Positions 15,001 to 25,800 of a stretch of 64,000 nucleotides of DNA are shown in pieces (the stretch's first letter is position 1; every line of letters starts with the position of its first letter). The translations under genes were made by a program, and so were the position numbers. Source of the DNA: Ciona intestinalis. Lineage: Eukaryota; Chordata; Ascidiacea; Phlebobranchia; Cionidae. The notes under the pieces were generated by a model that was not told where the DNA came from, made no database searches, and worked only from the letters and a program-made list of their open reading frames with translations. The stretch spans positions 3,179,649 through 3,243,648 of the forward strand of contig NC_020177.2 in the NCBI RefSeq assembly GCF_000224145.3, in the 5' to 3' direction.

Positions 15001-18000
15001 ACTTTTTACCCAGCTCTTCCATGCCTCCTGGTGGTGACGATCTAGCACCCCCCGGTGACGATCAATACACGAACATTCCTCCTCCTAATATTAAAAATCC
15101 GAACGTGGAAGAATCACCAGCTAAAGTGAGAATAAATGTTCTGCAAGCGTTATTTGCTACTGTGGCAGAAAAAATGCAATTGGACCTGAGACTTGTAGCA
15201 TATTTAATACTAATAATAATATTAATAACTTCATTAATATTGATTCTTTGATTACGGTAGCGAAGATTAAACAGTATTTTAAATAAAAAGATAGGATAAA
15301 ACGACCAAAAACAGATTTTAAAACAGGCTTAAAGTTAAAATTAAGAGGCCCAACATAGAACCCAATATCTTTTGCTTTTGATTCAAGCAACCACTTATCA
15401 ATTAAAAATTATTTACATTATGGCTGGTAGCAGAAGTAACCAGTGGCGCAGCCAGGGGGGTTTCGGTGTCTCGACCCCCCTTCTTTTAAACCCCCCAAAA
15501 AATTATATATATAAATATAATTTTGAAAAAAATAAAATTTTTGAAAAAAAATAAAAAAATTTTTTTCTGGCTGCGCCACTGGAAGTAACAGATTTTTTTA
15601 TTCCAGGCGAGCAAGAAAAAGAAGAAAAAACATCGACGGAAGAAAAAGAGGAGAAGTTCAAGTGAGGAGGAAGATGATGCAGATGAGGTGGAAGAGCAAA
15701 GAGCAAAGATCATGGTACGTCATCTTTAATTACAAAAAATGTATTTTTTTATGTGTGTGAGGTTTTTTTCGAGATCCTGCGATTTAGGCCAGGTTTGGCT
15801 CATTATTGTTTTTTAAAACTAAAAAAAATGCTGTTTTTATTAAGTTATATTTTGAATACATAAAGATGTTGTATATGTAGTAATAGAATGTATTTTGATT
15901 TAACACACAAACAATGTAAGTTGCTAAATACACTTTTTACATTAAAGTTGAATTTAAAAAATAAATGTATGCTGTAAAACAGTTACTAAAAATTTTAATT
16001 TAATTCAGTACTTCTGCTTTGTTTTAAAATTTTATTGTTTAATATTTTTTCCTCGAATAATTTTCGTTCTTTTCTTCTATTTTTAGGAGCAACTAAAGAT
16101 CCTCCAAGCAGGAACTCTGGATGAGGTGGATGCTGCAGAGGTTGAAGATGGAGAAGTTCAATCCGGAGACGAGGGGAAACCTGTTTCTACAGTAGCTGCT
16201 TCTATTGCTGCACTGACTGCAATGTTACCACAAGTACGGACTCCTTTTTTTTTTTTTTAAGGCATAGGTCAGGCCATTGGAAATAAAGCCTCTGATTTGA
16301 CTGTTTTGGCAACGTTTATACTGAAATATTATGCTTAGTTTTGGTCAATAGATGTAATATGAGAAGTAACATTTTATAAAACATGGGGTTTAGGCCGGGG
16401 TTAACCCATTGCCCCTTTATAGGTTATAAGGGTAATTAGAAAAATATTTATAAAAAATTAGTTGCATGTCCTTCAATTTGTGGTGAGTTTCAAATATTTC
16501 TGTTTTTATATATTTCAGTTGGAGAGAAAGAAGAAAAAGCACAAGAGAGAGAAAAAGAAAAAAAGGAGAAAAAGAGATTCATCAAGTGAAGAAGAAGAGT
16601 AAGTAGCAATTATAAAAGATACTGCATCACATGTGTCCTGACATTTAAGCCACAGTTGGCCCATTACCACAATTCTATTATGGATTCTATTCTATATGGG
16701 TGAGGTTCTACTGTAAGAAGCGCTATGGGAGCTGTGATTTAAGCCAGAGTTGCCCATTACCCCAATACCTCATGTGAATAACAACAAAACAAACTTTTTT
16801 TTTTTTCTTTTTACAGTAAACAACAACAAAAACAAAATCTTTTTTATTTTTTACTGTAGACAACAACAAAAACAAAATATTTTTCTTTTTAGCATTAAAC
16901 AAAAACAATTCTGTTTTCATTTTACAGTAAACAACATTTTATTCTTCTTACAGACATAGTGAAGCCCCCCAACCAATCCAGGCGATTCAGAAACCGCATT
17001 TCCCCCCTGGCCACCCTCCACAACACCCAGGGTACCCAGGTACAAATATATTCAAAATAATTCACAATCAGTTTAAGGTTTAAAAAAAATTGAGCATTAT
17101 ATTTATCATAACCTTAATATTGAAATTTTCAAAACTTTTGTGGTAGATTTAATTTTTCGAGATCTATACAGAAATTATTTTTTTTAATTTGGATTTTTTG
17201 TTGGTATGCTTCTTTAATATTTATATTAAAACAGGTATACACCACCCAATGCAAGGTAGAGACCCCATGGTCCCGGTTTCCGGAATCCAGCCCCAATATC
17301 AAGCCCCACCCACGTCACGACCCCATAATTACCCCTACCCTGACCACCAGCTGCCCCATGGGGGAATTCCCTTTTCTAACCCCGATTTCGCCCAAAGGGG
17401 TCAAAATCCCCAAACTGCCCCCAGAAATGACGCTTACCCAATTATGGGCCCGTCAGGTGATAATCAGACCGTTCCCCGGAAAAGGTCTCCATCACCCCTA
17501 CCCCTTGTGTTCCCAAATGACCCGGTCGAAATGGAGGCCTGGGCAAGAAAAATGGAGCAAAGATACAGCGACCACCCACAAGCTCATGAAGCAGGAAATG
17601 CGTTAAAAAAATTGGACATGTCGCGTCCAATTGAATCTGTACGTGAAGCACTGCGGGACATGGAACACAGAACTGGTAAAATCATTTTTAAGGATACAGA
17701 TTTAATTTTAGCTAATTTTTGGCATTCAGGTCTAATAGTGTAAAATAAAAAATTATTTGTTTTACTTTGTGTTAAATTTTAAAAAGATTTTCATGCACCC
17801 AATAAAATTTATAGGTGGCTTAAGTAAAATAGGTAAAAATTTGTGTATTATCTAATAAACAAATGTTTTTAAGCTTTTTTAGGATTCTTTTATTTGTTGT
17901 TGAAAGTTGGAAACAAAATTTAAACCTAATTTTTTTGTAGCATTGGACCAAAGAAGACCAGAAGAGCAGAGGATTTTGGAGCAGAGAGGATTTGATCAAT

Positions 18001-19491
18001 CTGCTGAACTCCGGAGCAGAAGGAAAAGAGATGTAAAAAGTTTTTTAATTGATATTTTTATTTTCTTCGAAAATTTTTTGTTAAAAAGTTTTTCTAAAAG
18101 TTATTGAATCAATTATATTTTGTTTGAAAAAATTATTTTTTTGTTAAAAAAGATCGACTTGGAAGTTATAAATTTTTTTTTTTGCTTTTTTTTCTAAATA
18201 CAAAGTATTTTGCATGTTTAGCGAGCTGTACATGGTGGGCGAGGACGTAAGAAACGAAGAATGCAACGAAATTATAGAGACTGGGACCAACCAGAAGATG
18301 ATGGTTTGGTATGTAATCTGTTTCAACAGAATAACAATGAATGATTTCAACTTATTTACCCTCGCGTGGCTGGGCATAGACAGTTGTTATAACACAGGTG
18401 TCCTGTTACATACATCTTGTGCCCATTTATGAGTTACCATGTATGTAACTTTGTGGAGGTGTTTTTTACCCCTCTGTGGAAGTGGCATAGTGGTTAGCGC
18501 GTCACCTGCAACCCAGAGGTTATGGGTTCAAGGCTCGACACTGCTACCATTGTGGGCGTATGTGTCTTTGGGCAAGACACTTAACGGCAATTGCTCCAAC
18601 CCAGTGGCCTATACAAAATAACACAAAAACAATATATTATTTCACCAGGTATACTACTATAGTGAGAGTGGGAGCTCAGGTTGGGGTTCAGACCAAGATT
18701 TTGACGATTTACTCGCTAAAAAACAGCGGGAAACTGGTGCAGTGCCCATCGATCCAAACAGACCTAATTTTCCAGTAAATGCTCAACCAATAAACGTAAC
18801 CAACACAAGGTATTAATAATATTAACTTTTTTTTTTTTATTCTCCTGTAGCCGGAAAACGACAGTCGTTTTAACACGGGTGTTCATACACTGCGTGCCAG
18901 CTTACGAGTTACCAATTATGTTACTTCGTGGGTGAATATTGAAAATATTTTAAAAGAAAAGACTGGATATAGCGATAAAACAACAGTTGGTAAAACAAAT
19001 CTACATTTAATTAATTGGACTTAAGAAACTTAAAGTAATGGCTTTCATTTGCTGTACATTCGTTATATATTCCAGATATTATGTATAACATTTACATTTA
19101 TTTTAGGCGCCAATCTCCTGCCCCTGGTCACCCCCATGGTCATAGACCCAACGAGGCAATGGGTGAAGTTCAAGGCATTCAAGTTATAGGGGGTAGTCAG
19201 CCCCAGCCTATCCCGTCCCTGGCCAACCGAAGTGGGCCCCGAATGAGCCGGCCGGACCCAATGCGCGATCGATTTGAGCTCGCCAGGGAAGAAGAGTTAT
19301 TGATGGCTCATGATATCGAATACATGAATTTTATGTCGGAGCAGCGAAACCAGCTTTATGCTCGGCAGAACCCCCCACACCCCCACCCTGTACCCCACAA
19401 TGTCATGGACTTGGCCCCGAGACCCCCAATGCCCCGGGACCATGGGGGTTTCCCCATGAACCCGATGATGCGTCGTCCATACGGCATGTAA
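72..19491 (+). CDS. Large RS/K/Q/P-rich, coiled-coil nuclear-type protein (5' end outside window)
   Basis: I do not recognise the family. Exons (all joined in frame): 72-150, 432-562, 747-773, 1153-1274, 1512-1682, 2005-2178, 2563-2674, 2991-3116; a nine-exon block present twice (copy A 3441-3567, 3954-4026, 4187-4373, 4726-4932, 5484-5606, 5981-6187, 6440-6553, 8574-8694, 9005-9101 then gap; copy B 9369-9495, 9839-9911, 10072-10258, 10616-10822, 11334-11456, 11825-12031, 12489-12602, 12968-13088, 13379-13737); then 14193-14334, 14725-14794, 15014-15125, 15607-15714, 16087-16233, 16519-16598, 16954-17039, 17235-17675, 17941-18032, 18222-18308, 18649-18809, 19107-19491. With the block counted once this is 1456 residues without the N-terminus. 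Visible in order: acidic N-part, RS/Arg-rich tract (1650-2070), Gln-rich stretch, long charged Glu/Lys coiled coil (4187-4932), Gln/Tyr- and Pro-rich middle, Lys-rich basic tracts each followed by Ser-Glu acidic runs (15607-15714, 16519-16598), Pro/Met-rich C-end. Composition suggests an RNA-processing scaffold; that is inference. Confidence 0.8.
161..302 (-). repeat. SINE body fragment
   Basis: Reverse of the family body: tail-like AATAAATGTAAC, then the conserved segment with GTTCTGTTTCATACACCTCG and the ACGAGTTAC end. Lies in the intron between exons 72-150 and 432-562. Confidence 0.7.
950..1140 (+). repeat. SINE body with three tail-like repeats
   Basis: Conserved body (ACGTGGTAGCTCGT ... 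AAACAGAACACCCGTG) followed by three copies of TTACATTTATTCAT-like tail, ending just before the acceptor of exon 1153-1274. Confidence 0.7.
1710..1815. mobile_element. hAT-like foldback MITE, diverged
   Basis: Termini CAGTGGCGCAGGCAG and its imperfect inverse CTCCGCCACTG flank an inner GGGGGTCGCGACCCTC palindrome. No clear target duplication; internal to an intron. Confidence 0.65.
3780..3859 (+). repeat. 20-bp tandem repeat, four units (two at 9704-9743)
   Basis: Unit TTACTCTGCTGTTAGATAAT in an intron of the large RS-rich gene. Copy number differs between the two block copies, a typical allelic length variant. Confidence 0.9.
6246..6420 (+). mobile_element. tRNA-type SINE head with a truncated foldback MITE inside (copy A)
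   Basis: A GGTTCAAGGC box-B-like motif near 6270 marks the SINE head. At about 6353 the left end CAGTGGCGCAGCCAG starts, but the right half of the element and the SINE remainder seen in copy B (12303-12400) are missing. Confidence 0.7.
6541..7380 (+). repeat. 52-bp minisatellite carrying a splice-site pair in every unit
   Basis: Starts at the 3' end of exon 6440-6553. About 15 further units follow at a 52-base step (core GCAGAG at 6600, 6651, 6702, 6754 and then every 52 to 7326) plus a decayed last unit near 7372. Each unit has a U-rich tract ending ACAAACAG, the hexamer GCAGAG (GCAGAA in two units), then GTAAGG or GTAGGG. So each has acceptor, 6-nt in-frame body (Ala-Glu) and donor. Copy B has the exon end alone, at 12592-12610, with no array. 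Confidence 0.9.
7713..7951. other. Assembly gap (Ns) inside the minisatellite intron
   Basis: 239 Ns. The 303 bases before it (7409-7712) recur right after the array at 8287-8589, so the left contig already reaches the next exon while the right contig starts again inside the array. The join is therefore out of order or merges two alleles. Confidence 0.9.
7952..8240 (+). repeat. Second stretch of the 52-bp minisatellite after the gap
   Basis: Five units with cores near 7992, 8044, 8096, 8148 and 8200. The flank leaving the array (8220-8270) matches copy B at 12610-12720 but not the flank leaving the first stretch at 7372-7420, which suggests two alleles or array variants. Confidence 0.85.
9102..9226. 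other. Assembly gap (Ns) between the two block copies
   Basis: 125 Ns cutting copy A's last exon (from 9005) after about 97 bases. The intact form of that exon is 13379-13737. Confidence 0.95.
9227..13480 (+). other. Copy B of the duplicated block
   Basis: Begins straight after the 125-N gap in the middle of the intron that corresponds to copy A near 3301, and runs to the point (about 13480) where copy A meets the gap. Beyond it the unique 3' half of the gene continues, so copy B is the one joined cleanly to the downstream exons. It lacks the expanded minisatellite and keeps a complete hAT-like foldback element that is truncated in copy A. Confidence 0.8.
12191..12302. mobile_element. hAT-like foldback MITE with 8-bp target duplication (copy B)
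   Basis: 112 bp between inverted ends CAGTGGCGCAGCCAG and CTGGCTGCGCCACTA. ATTGCAAC stands directly on both sides (12183-12190, 12303-12310). An 8-bp duplication and CAGTGGCG-type ends are hAT features. It is inserted in a tRNA-type SINE that starts near 12090. Confidence 0.85.
13747..13862. mobile_element. hAT-like foldback MITE, left end lost
   Basis: GCGCAGCCAG at 13750 and a GGGGGGTCGCAACCCC palindrome, right end decayed. Sits immediately after the exon ending 13737. Confidence 0.6.
13962..14080 (+). repeat. SINE body copy
   Basis: Carries the CTCGTAAGCTGGCACGAGG core and an ATTCATTC tail, in the intron before exon 14193-14334. Confidence 0.75.
15441..15581. mobile_element. hAT-like foldback MITE with perfect 8-bp target duplication
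   Basis: 141 bp, ends CAGTGGCGCAGCCAG and CTGGCTGCGCCACTG. GAAGTAAC is present directly on both sides (15433-15440, 15582-15589). It ends about 25 bases before the acceptor of exon 15607-15714. Confidence 0.9.
18358..18640. repeat. Two abutting SINE pieces in opposite orientation
   Basis: 18358-18465 is the body in reverse. 18478-18615 is a well kept tRNA-like head on the + strand, with box A-like TAGTGGTTAGCGCG and box B-like GGTTCAAGGCTCGA, then CAATTGCTCCAACCCAGTGG. It ends just upstream of the exon starting 18649. Confidence 0.8.
18845..18945 (-). repeat. SINE body fragment
   Basis: Reverse body with AACACGGGTGTTC and CAGCTTACGAGTTACC, in the last coding intron of the RS-rich gene. Confidence 0.65.
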
Positions 19492-19606
19492 CCGCATGCC
19501 TGTGTATTATGTACATAGTAGTCAAGCTAGTTTAAGTTTTACAAATCTGCAATTTTAGTTTTCGTCTTTTAGAAGAAAAACATTGCCAAGAAAAGCTGCA
19601 AAACAG

Positions 19607-19683
19607 GTAACTATATTTTCCTTTTTTTAAATAAATTTTAAGTTCAATTTTTACCAAAAAACCTAATTTTTCTCTTTTTACAG
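19607..19683 (+). other. Candidate 77-bp intron in the 3' UTR
   Basis: Donor AACAG/GTAACT after 19606 and a U-rich tract ending TTTTTACAG at 19683, 115 nt downstream of the stop at 19491. Size and signals fit the gene's other introns. If spliced, it would place an exon junction more than 55 nt after the stop. Confidence 0.55.
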
Positions 19684-20203
19684 CTCATTTTTTTGTTGAA
19701 GACGCAAGATTTACAAATTGGATTACTTGTATATAATTGTGCATGTTGCTAGGTTGGATTTAATTTCAGCAAAACTGCTGCAATCGTGGATACTGGATCT
19801 GTATATAAGAATCAAGTGTACTAAAGCTAACATAGGCAGAGTTAGATGGCCGCTGGGGCCTTTAACTCTGTCCGTTTTTATGTTCTGACGTTTTCAGGGC
19901 TAGACAGATTCGTCTGCGTATTACTAGTTCAAAAAACACGAAAAAAATCGTTTTCTGAAGACTGCCTGCACCGTACTGCAAACTAAAAGATTCTGACTGG
20001 CGATGTTTTCTTAGCTTTGCAGGCACTGCCTAAGCAACTGCGCTGTGCAGTAACCGCTGATGTACATACTGAAAGGATTAATTATTACTCGCTGTGAGTA
20101 CATTTGGGATATACCATTTGCCAAGTCAAGTCGTCATCGAAAAGGGTTCGTGCTTCGTGTCAGTTTTGTCGAACTACAAATGTAAATTTTGTTGGTAATT
20201 GTG

Positions 20204-20209
20204 AATAAA
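20204..20209 (+). terminator. Poly(A) signal of the RS-rich gene
   Basis: AATAAA about 710 nt after the stop at 19491, with no other gene in between. Confidence 0.65.
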
Positions 20210-20280
20210 AATCTTAAATTGTCATTATTGCGTGATTATGAATTATGTCTCTCAAGATTAAACCCCAACAATGGAAGAGG

Positions 20281-20352
20281 ACAGGTTCAAGGCTCGACGC
20301 TGCCACAGTTTTTGGCGTATAACTCATTTGGTAAGACACTTTAAGCCGGTGA
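20281..20352 (+). repeat. SINE head fragment
   Basis: GGTTCAAGGCTCGACGCTGC and a GGTAAGACACTT-like continuation; rest decayed. Confidence 0.6.
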
Positions 20353-20661
20353 TTCTTTATTGTTTGTCCAATATTTCAGCCATAAAAAAACGATCTCTTT
20401 GTTCCATTTATAATAACTCGTAAGCGTGTTTTAGCTCCTATAGCATACGTATAAAATGGCAGCACCCAAATTTACGTTGCTACGTGGGATAAATAAATGA
20501 TAGCTCACGGCTAAGAGTTACAGGAGTTAAAAAAAATGTTAAACCTCACTATACAGTTGACCAGGTCACTTTAATTTAAATCGATTCTTTTGATCAATAA
20601 ACGTAAAACGATAACAGGCTTAAATAACTCTGCTTGCAGATAGGATCTACTGTAGCACTTT

Positions 20662-20667
20662 ATTTTC
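20662..20667 (-). terminator. Poly(A) signal for the 20846-21386 gene
   Basis: AATAAA on the minus strand about 180 nt after the stop codon. Confidence 0.5.
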
Positions 20668-20845
20668 AATCGGTTTCAACAGTTTGTACAATTGACCATT
20701 TTTATTTCTGGCCACAATATAAAAGCATTAGTTTCACATTGCCACGTTCGCCAGTTATATTTAAAAGCTACACGAAGCATTCTCGTCGGGGCTTATGTAG
20801 TATCATTCATATACAGCAAGATTTACTGTATATAAACAAGTATGT

Positions 20846-21386
20846 CTACACCCACTCTGGGTGCCGTCCACATTGAAAAGTACACCTCGTTTCATACGCC
20901 GCACATGCTAGGGCTACGTAAGCCAGCATCAGTACGAGTACACACGCCGTTATTTGCTTTACAGAATCCGCTGAGGACCGCCTATTGTCCAAGTAGGTCG
21001 CATTTAAATTATCTCTTATTGATCTCACGACCGAAATATTCTGATTCGCAGTGTTTCCAAATACTTTTTCTACATCCCTTTCATCTTTTCCCGCTGAATT
21101 CCCGCTTACAGTGATGACCTTGTTCCCGATTTTGATCTTGGCATCACTGAAAACTGTAGAAATCGCAATGCCTACCTAAAACACAGGAAAATACTTTCAT
21201 TTAAGGTGATCTCGCACTGTAACCCACAAAATTCAACTATGTCCAAAGTCTTACTGTAAAAATCCAAAAATGTCGCGCCATCAAACGCTCTCTGCTATGC
21301 CGTATTCTCTCCGTTGTCGAAGTATGAATTATTTATGTAACGTCTTTAAAGATAGAAATACTTACGTCAACGTAATGCACCCTGGG
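20846..21386 (-). CDS. Unrecognised small gene or terminal exon with C-terminal membrane-like segment
   Basis: On the - strand a 330-nt open exon runs from a TTTAG acceptor (21176) to a TAG stop at 20846-20848: 109 residues beginning VGIAISTVFSD, with a mixed charged middle and near the end a hydrophobic stretch (ITACVLVLMLAYVALACAAY) followed by a short Cys-containing tail. A TTAG-acceptor and GTAAGT-donor pair upstream would define a 21-nt exon 21366-21386 in matching phase; this part is weak. An AATAAA on the same strand lies at 20662-20667, 180 nt past the stop, which supports a real 3' end. I found no start codon or N-terminal exon, and no family is recognised. It could be a type I or tail-anchored membrane protein. 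Confidence 0.45.
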
Positions 21387-21389
21387 CTA

Positions 21390-21850
21390 AGCTTTAAAAC
21401 AGAAGAAAAGTGATGTTTTCCTAATTATACTGGGTAAAATCAAGCACAAACATGCTACGACAGCTGTACTAATGATTTGGTAACAGTATTATTTAAGGGG
21501 CGAATCTAACTAGCCTTTATCGGTATATAAGTACCCACACAGGACTCAGGAGTCGCAGGCAACAAAACTCTCTTTACAAAGCGTTTCACAACTTCTTTCC
21601 AAAGATTTCCGTCTAGCGTGTCGGCTCACGCTTAAGTGTGAGGCCTGTGACCCAGATTTGTGTCACTGCCTCGTCAGGTACGAATCCACGCTACCACAGA
21701 TGTTGTGAAATTAAAACGGAGAGTCAGGGCTTCTGTATTTGCGCCCTTGAGACTATTTCCGTTGTGAACGAAATCGTTAAGCGAAGCACGAAATATGTAT
21801 TTGCACAGCAGTATGCGCAGAATAGCGTTTAATTTAACGCAGATGTAAAC
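21390..21850. other. Spacer with a TATA-like box and a weak 64-codon ORF
   Basis: GGTATATAAG at about 21520 is followed on the + strand by a 64-codon ORF at 21638-21832 with several Cys and a C-terminal QQYAQNSV. No family, no supporting splice signals and no good upstream context, so I do not call it a gene. Confidence 0.25.
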
Positions 21851-22043
21851 ATAGTATGGAAAAGATGGGGCACCTTTAGCACAAAATATCCAAACATCCT
21901 CAATGTGTTGTAAACAATTAACAACGGTTTATGGGAGTGGTGAGAATAGGGTTTCATAATTCTTCGAATGTTCTTTGTTACTACCAAATGGGACGAGAAA
22001 ATTGAATAAAAGGTGTCCCATCTTCTCTCATCCTACTATATAT
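21850..22043. mobile_element. Palindromic TA-flanked MITE
   Basis: Copy of the window's main MITE: left end AAGATGGGGCACCTTTAGC, inner AACAATTAACAACGG, right end GGTGTCCCATCTTC with CTACTATATA. Confidence 0.85.
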
Positions 22044-22638
22044 CTACAAAACGACATAAGTTAAATACGTTTTTGGTCAAGACATGGCTATAGTTAGATG
22101 ATTTATATAGACCTGGTCGCTACACCTAGCCGACAATCCCCCCCCCCTCCCTCCCAAAAAAACATATAGGCTACCGCTGTGTATCAGTATACACAAAGCG
22201 AGTGCTAATCCAAATACCTTCGCCTATGTTAAATTAACGCTAATTCATCTAAATAGCCTATGGGCCAAACATTCGTGGAAGAATGTGGCGTATTATACGT
22301 GGTGGGTTAATCTATAGTACACATTGTTCGTGAGCATCATTTTCTAATATCACACAGTTAAAGCCAGTGCATGACTGATTTTATCTTAACCGGTTCTAAT
22401 TATTGTAAGGTACTTAACCGGAATGTTGTCTTCTGCTATACGTTTCTCAAAACTTCAATTTAAACTTGATTGACGTCGTAGATTAGTTTTTGGCTCGAGA
22501 AGTAAAATCCGTTACCTCGCCACGCGAGGATAAACAAGTGTCATTCAATTCTTGAATGTTTATTTATTAACTTTTTTAGTTGTTTAGTTATTGGTTAAGG
22601 GTTAATTGTAAATGTGCTTTATACACCGTAGTTGTACA

Positions 22639-22830
22639 GTATAGGGTGGGGGAAGATCGGACACTTTTTTGTTCTATTCTCTCGTCTTATTAGTAATAAT
22701 CAAAGAACGTTCAAAGAATTATAAAACCGTATCTGCACAGCTTTTATAGACCATTGGTAATTCTTTAAAAAACGATTAGGATATTTAATATGTGCTGAAG
22801 GTGTCCCATCTTCCCCCAACCCTAACTATA
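22639..22830. mobile_element. Palindromic MITE in the 3' region of the minus-strand alkylsulfatase
   Basis: Near complete; ends TATAGGGTGGGGGAAGAT and ATCTTCCCCCAACCCTA. It lies 60 bp beyond the stop of the gene ending at 22888. Confidence 0.85.
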
Positions 22831-22887
22831 ATCACAACACCGAAGACACGAAATACAGCAAAGGAGTAAGATTGTAAATAGCTTATA

Positions 22888-25800
22888 TTATTGGGCTGTC
22901 AGAAAATCGGAACGGTCCATTAGAGATAAAAACTTTTCTAAAGTTGCCAAGAGTTTCCACCATGGTTCATCACCATCAAGATAGATCTCTCCTTTTCCAT
23001 AAGACTCAATAATTGTTTCGTCCCCTACTACAATAGATCTCCATAGCACCCACGTCATACTGGCTGTGACGTCACACTCGCTGTGACTTGTCAAATCTTC
23101 ACTGATGAGATTTGCGACGCAGTTTCTGATTTTGATTTTGTACTTTCTGTTTATGTCAGTAAAGCTCAGTACCACGGACATTGGTGCTGTAGGGTCACAA
23201 GCTTCCGCATTAAAACGTAAAGCGTACTGTGGTAGTAATTGGTCAGCAGTTGAAAGCAATAAAGTCTGCTTTATATAGTCTGCACCGTAAAAACTGTTAA
23301 TATTTTGTTCCATTTCAAGAGCTACTGTGAAGTAGAAGTTCCTGCCCGTTGCACTGATCTGGGAAACTGCTAGCGCCCTCAAAACGTCGATTTTAAGCTG
23401 TCTTGCGACAGGGTACAAGTCATTCTCAGTTCTTTTAGTGTCTAATATCATTGTTGTCAATTCCAGCGCCCACTGAAGCTCCTCATTAATTGGAAAACCA
23501 CTGGACGCTAGATGTGCATTGGATCTGTCGTAGCTCGCTTTGGCGCTTTCATACATCGCAGGCAGCGTGGCGATGTTCATAATTTTATGAGCACGCTGTT
23601 TTTTTGTCAGCGGGTTCAGGCTTGCCGCGTCACCGTCAAACCAACCAATCAGACCTTGATATATGCTGCGAATTGACCAATCTACAGAGCCATAAAACTC
23701 CAACAAGTAAGGGTGATAGGCTAAGGCCGGCGGCAATTTAACCTGCATAACTATATCATCAGGCTCGTAGTTCAAATTCATATACCTTATAGTTTGGTCA
23801 AAAACAAACTTAATACCGTTTCTGTAGTTTGTAAAGAGCGCATCAATTTTTGCGGCACCTATCACCGGCTCCGTATGTGAAGGTATCAAATACTCTGCTC
23901 CTAAAGCTCTTACTTTGTCCAGGCTCTCATACCAAGCCTTAGCGTACCGGTTCGGGTTGCCTCTGATAGCATAAAGATTTGGAAAAGCTTCGTAAAGATT
24001 GTCACCACAAAACAGAGCCCGTTTGCTCGGTATCCAGATAGACGTTTGGTCGTCCGTTTCTCCTTTCGTGCGCATGAGTTCAAATTCGAGACCTGCACAA
24101 AACACGCACCGTATTCTGTAAAAGGGGACATACCAACGAAAAATACATATCTGTATATAAACAGAGATGTTCAAATGTTTTGAAACTTTGGTGAGGATAT
24201 CTATATAGTAAAGTGGGGGAAGATGGGACACCTTTAGCACATAATATCACAATATCCTAATCGTGTTTTAAACAATTACCGACGGTTTATGGAAGTCGTG
24301 AGGGTATTGTTTTATATTTCTTTGAATGTTATTTGTTTACTACTAAATGGTACGAGAAAATAAAGCTAAAAAGTGTCCCATCTTCCCCCACCCTACCGTA
24401 TATTACTTTTGAGGATTTCTATCAATGTAAAATGTCTTTCTTATACACAAACACATACAGTGTTAAAGATTCCTTTTCATCTTTTATTACACAATATGGG
24501 TTCTGGTAGAAATATCCATATTTTCATCTTGTTTACCGTCCCGTTTGGTATAATAAACAAAGAATATTTACGGAACTATAAAACGGTATTCCCATTGCTC
24601 TAAGAAAAACTCGGTATCCATGTTACCCCACATTTCATTTTCGTCTCTATAAAAAAAGATTCACTACTTACCAGCAAGTTGTACTGTGGTATTATCTCTA
24701 TAAGTGTCAGTTGGAACTAAAGTGTCGTTCACAATTGTGTCGTTGTGCTTCGACTCCAATCCTATACCGGCGTTGAGCAGTTCTTCTCCAAGTACAAGTG
24801 CATCGCCAAACTGACGTGTACCTCTTCGGCTCGCATATAACTTAAAAACACCTGTAAAAACATCATTGAGGGCTGAATTGATGCTGAATAAAAATATGAA
24901 ATTATCCTTTTTGGGGTGTAACTTAGTTTTTTTGGCGCAAAAATATTTTAGGCATAGTTTAATAAGGTTGGACAGCTTAATATTTGAAGTATGCATAATA
25001 TACACAACCGTAAAGGAATTTACAGAATTTTAAAAGTTTTTTTTTTGTGAAGTAAGCCCACTTTGATTGTAGTCTCTGGGCTAAATCCCATAGGCTATAC
25101 CGTGGGACCTCACCCTTGCAGAATAGAAGATATATAGTACTGTGAGTAAAGATGGGACACCTTTAGCACATGATATACTGTTTGTGTTTTAAATTTAAAC
25201 AATTACCAACGGTCTATCGAAGTCGTGGGGATACGGTTTTATAATTCTTTGAATGTTCTTTGTTTACTACTAAAAGGGACGAGAAAATAGAACTAAAAGG
25301 TTTCCCATCTTCCCCACCGTACCGTATTTTAAAATACGTATTTACTACTAATGTTGCGTTTTACTTGATCTAGCCATTTCGTCAAGTGTTGTTTCGTGTG
25401 TGAATATCCGGACATTCCAGCCTTGTGTCTCTGCATGCTCAAGTAGCCGAAAAGTACCGACGTAATGGTCTTCAAATAATTAAAACTTTAATTTCATAAA
25501 GTCCACTACGTTGCTGTTAACTTAGGCCTATTTATTTTATAAGCAGAAAATTCAAAATGGTAAATAATTATTTAGGTTACTTTTTAGTCGAATTCTATTA
25601 TTTGTCTGTTTTTTTTTACCAATACCGTAATGTAAACCCAGAAATGTGGTCGGCACGGCCCCCTTGGCCACGCCTATGAACAAAACGAAACTCATACCTG
25701 TATGGAAATGCGTTAGTATAATTGCAACTAATGGCTTTGTCCAGTCGTCAATTTCGTTCCGTAAGTCTTCATATGCTGTCCACGAATCGATCATAGTTTC

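Noticed and set aside
18478-18615. Possible tRNA gene (good A-box and B-box like motifs)
   Set aside because: No acceptor stem or anticodon arm closes around the motifs, and the same head recurs with the SINE body elsewhere. It is a tRNA-derived SINE head.
23910-24131. Alternative ORF overlapping the alkylsulfatase exon start
   Set aside because: Shadow frame; the main frame carries conserved alkylsulfatase segments and a good acceptor at 24093.
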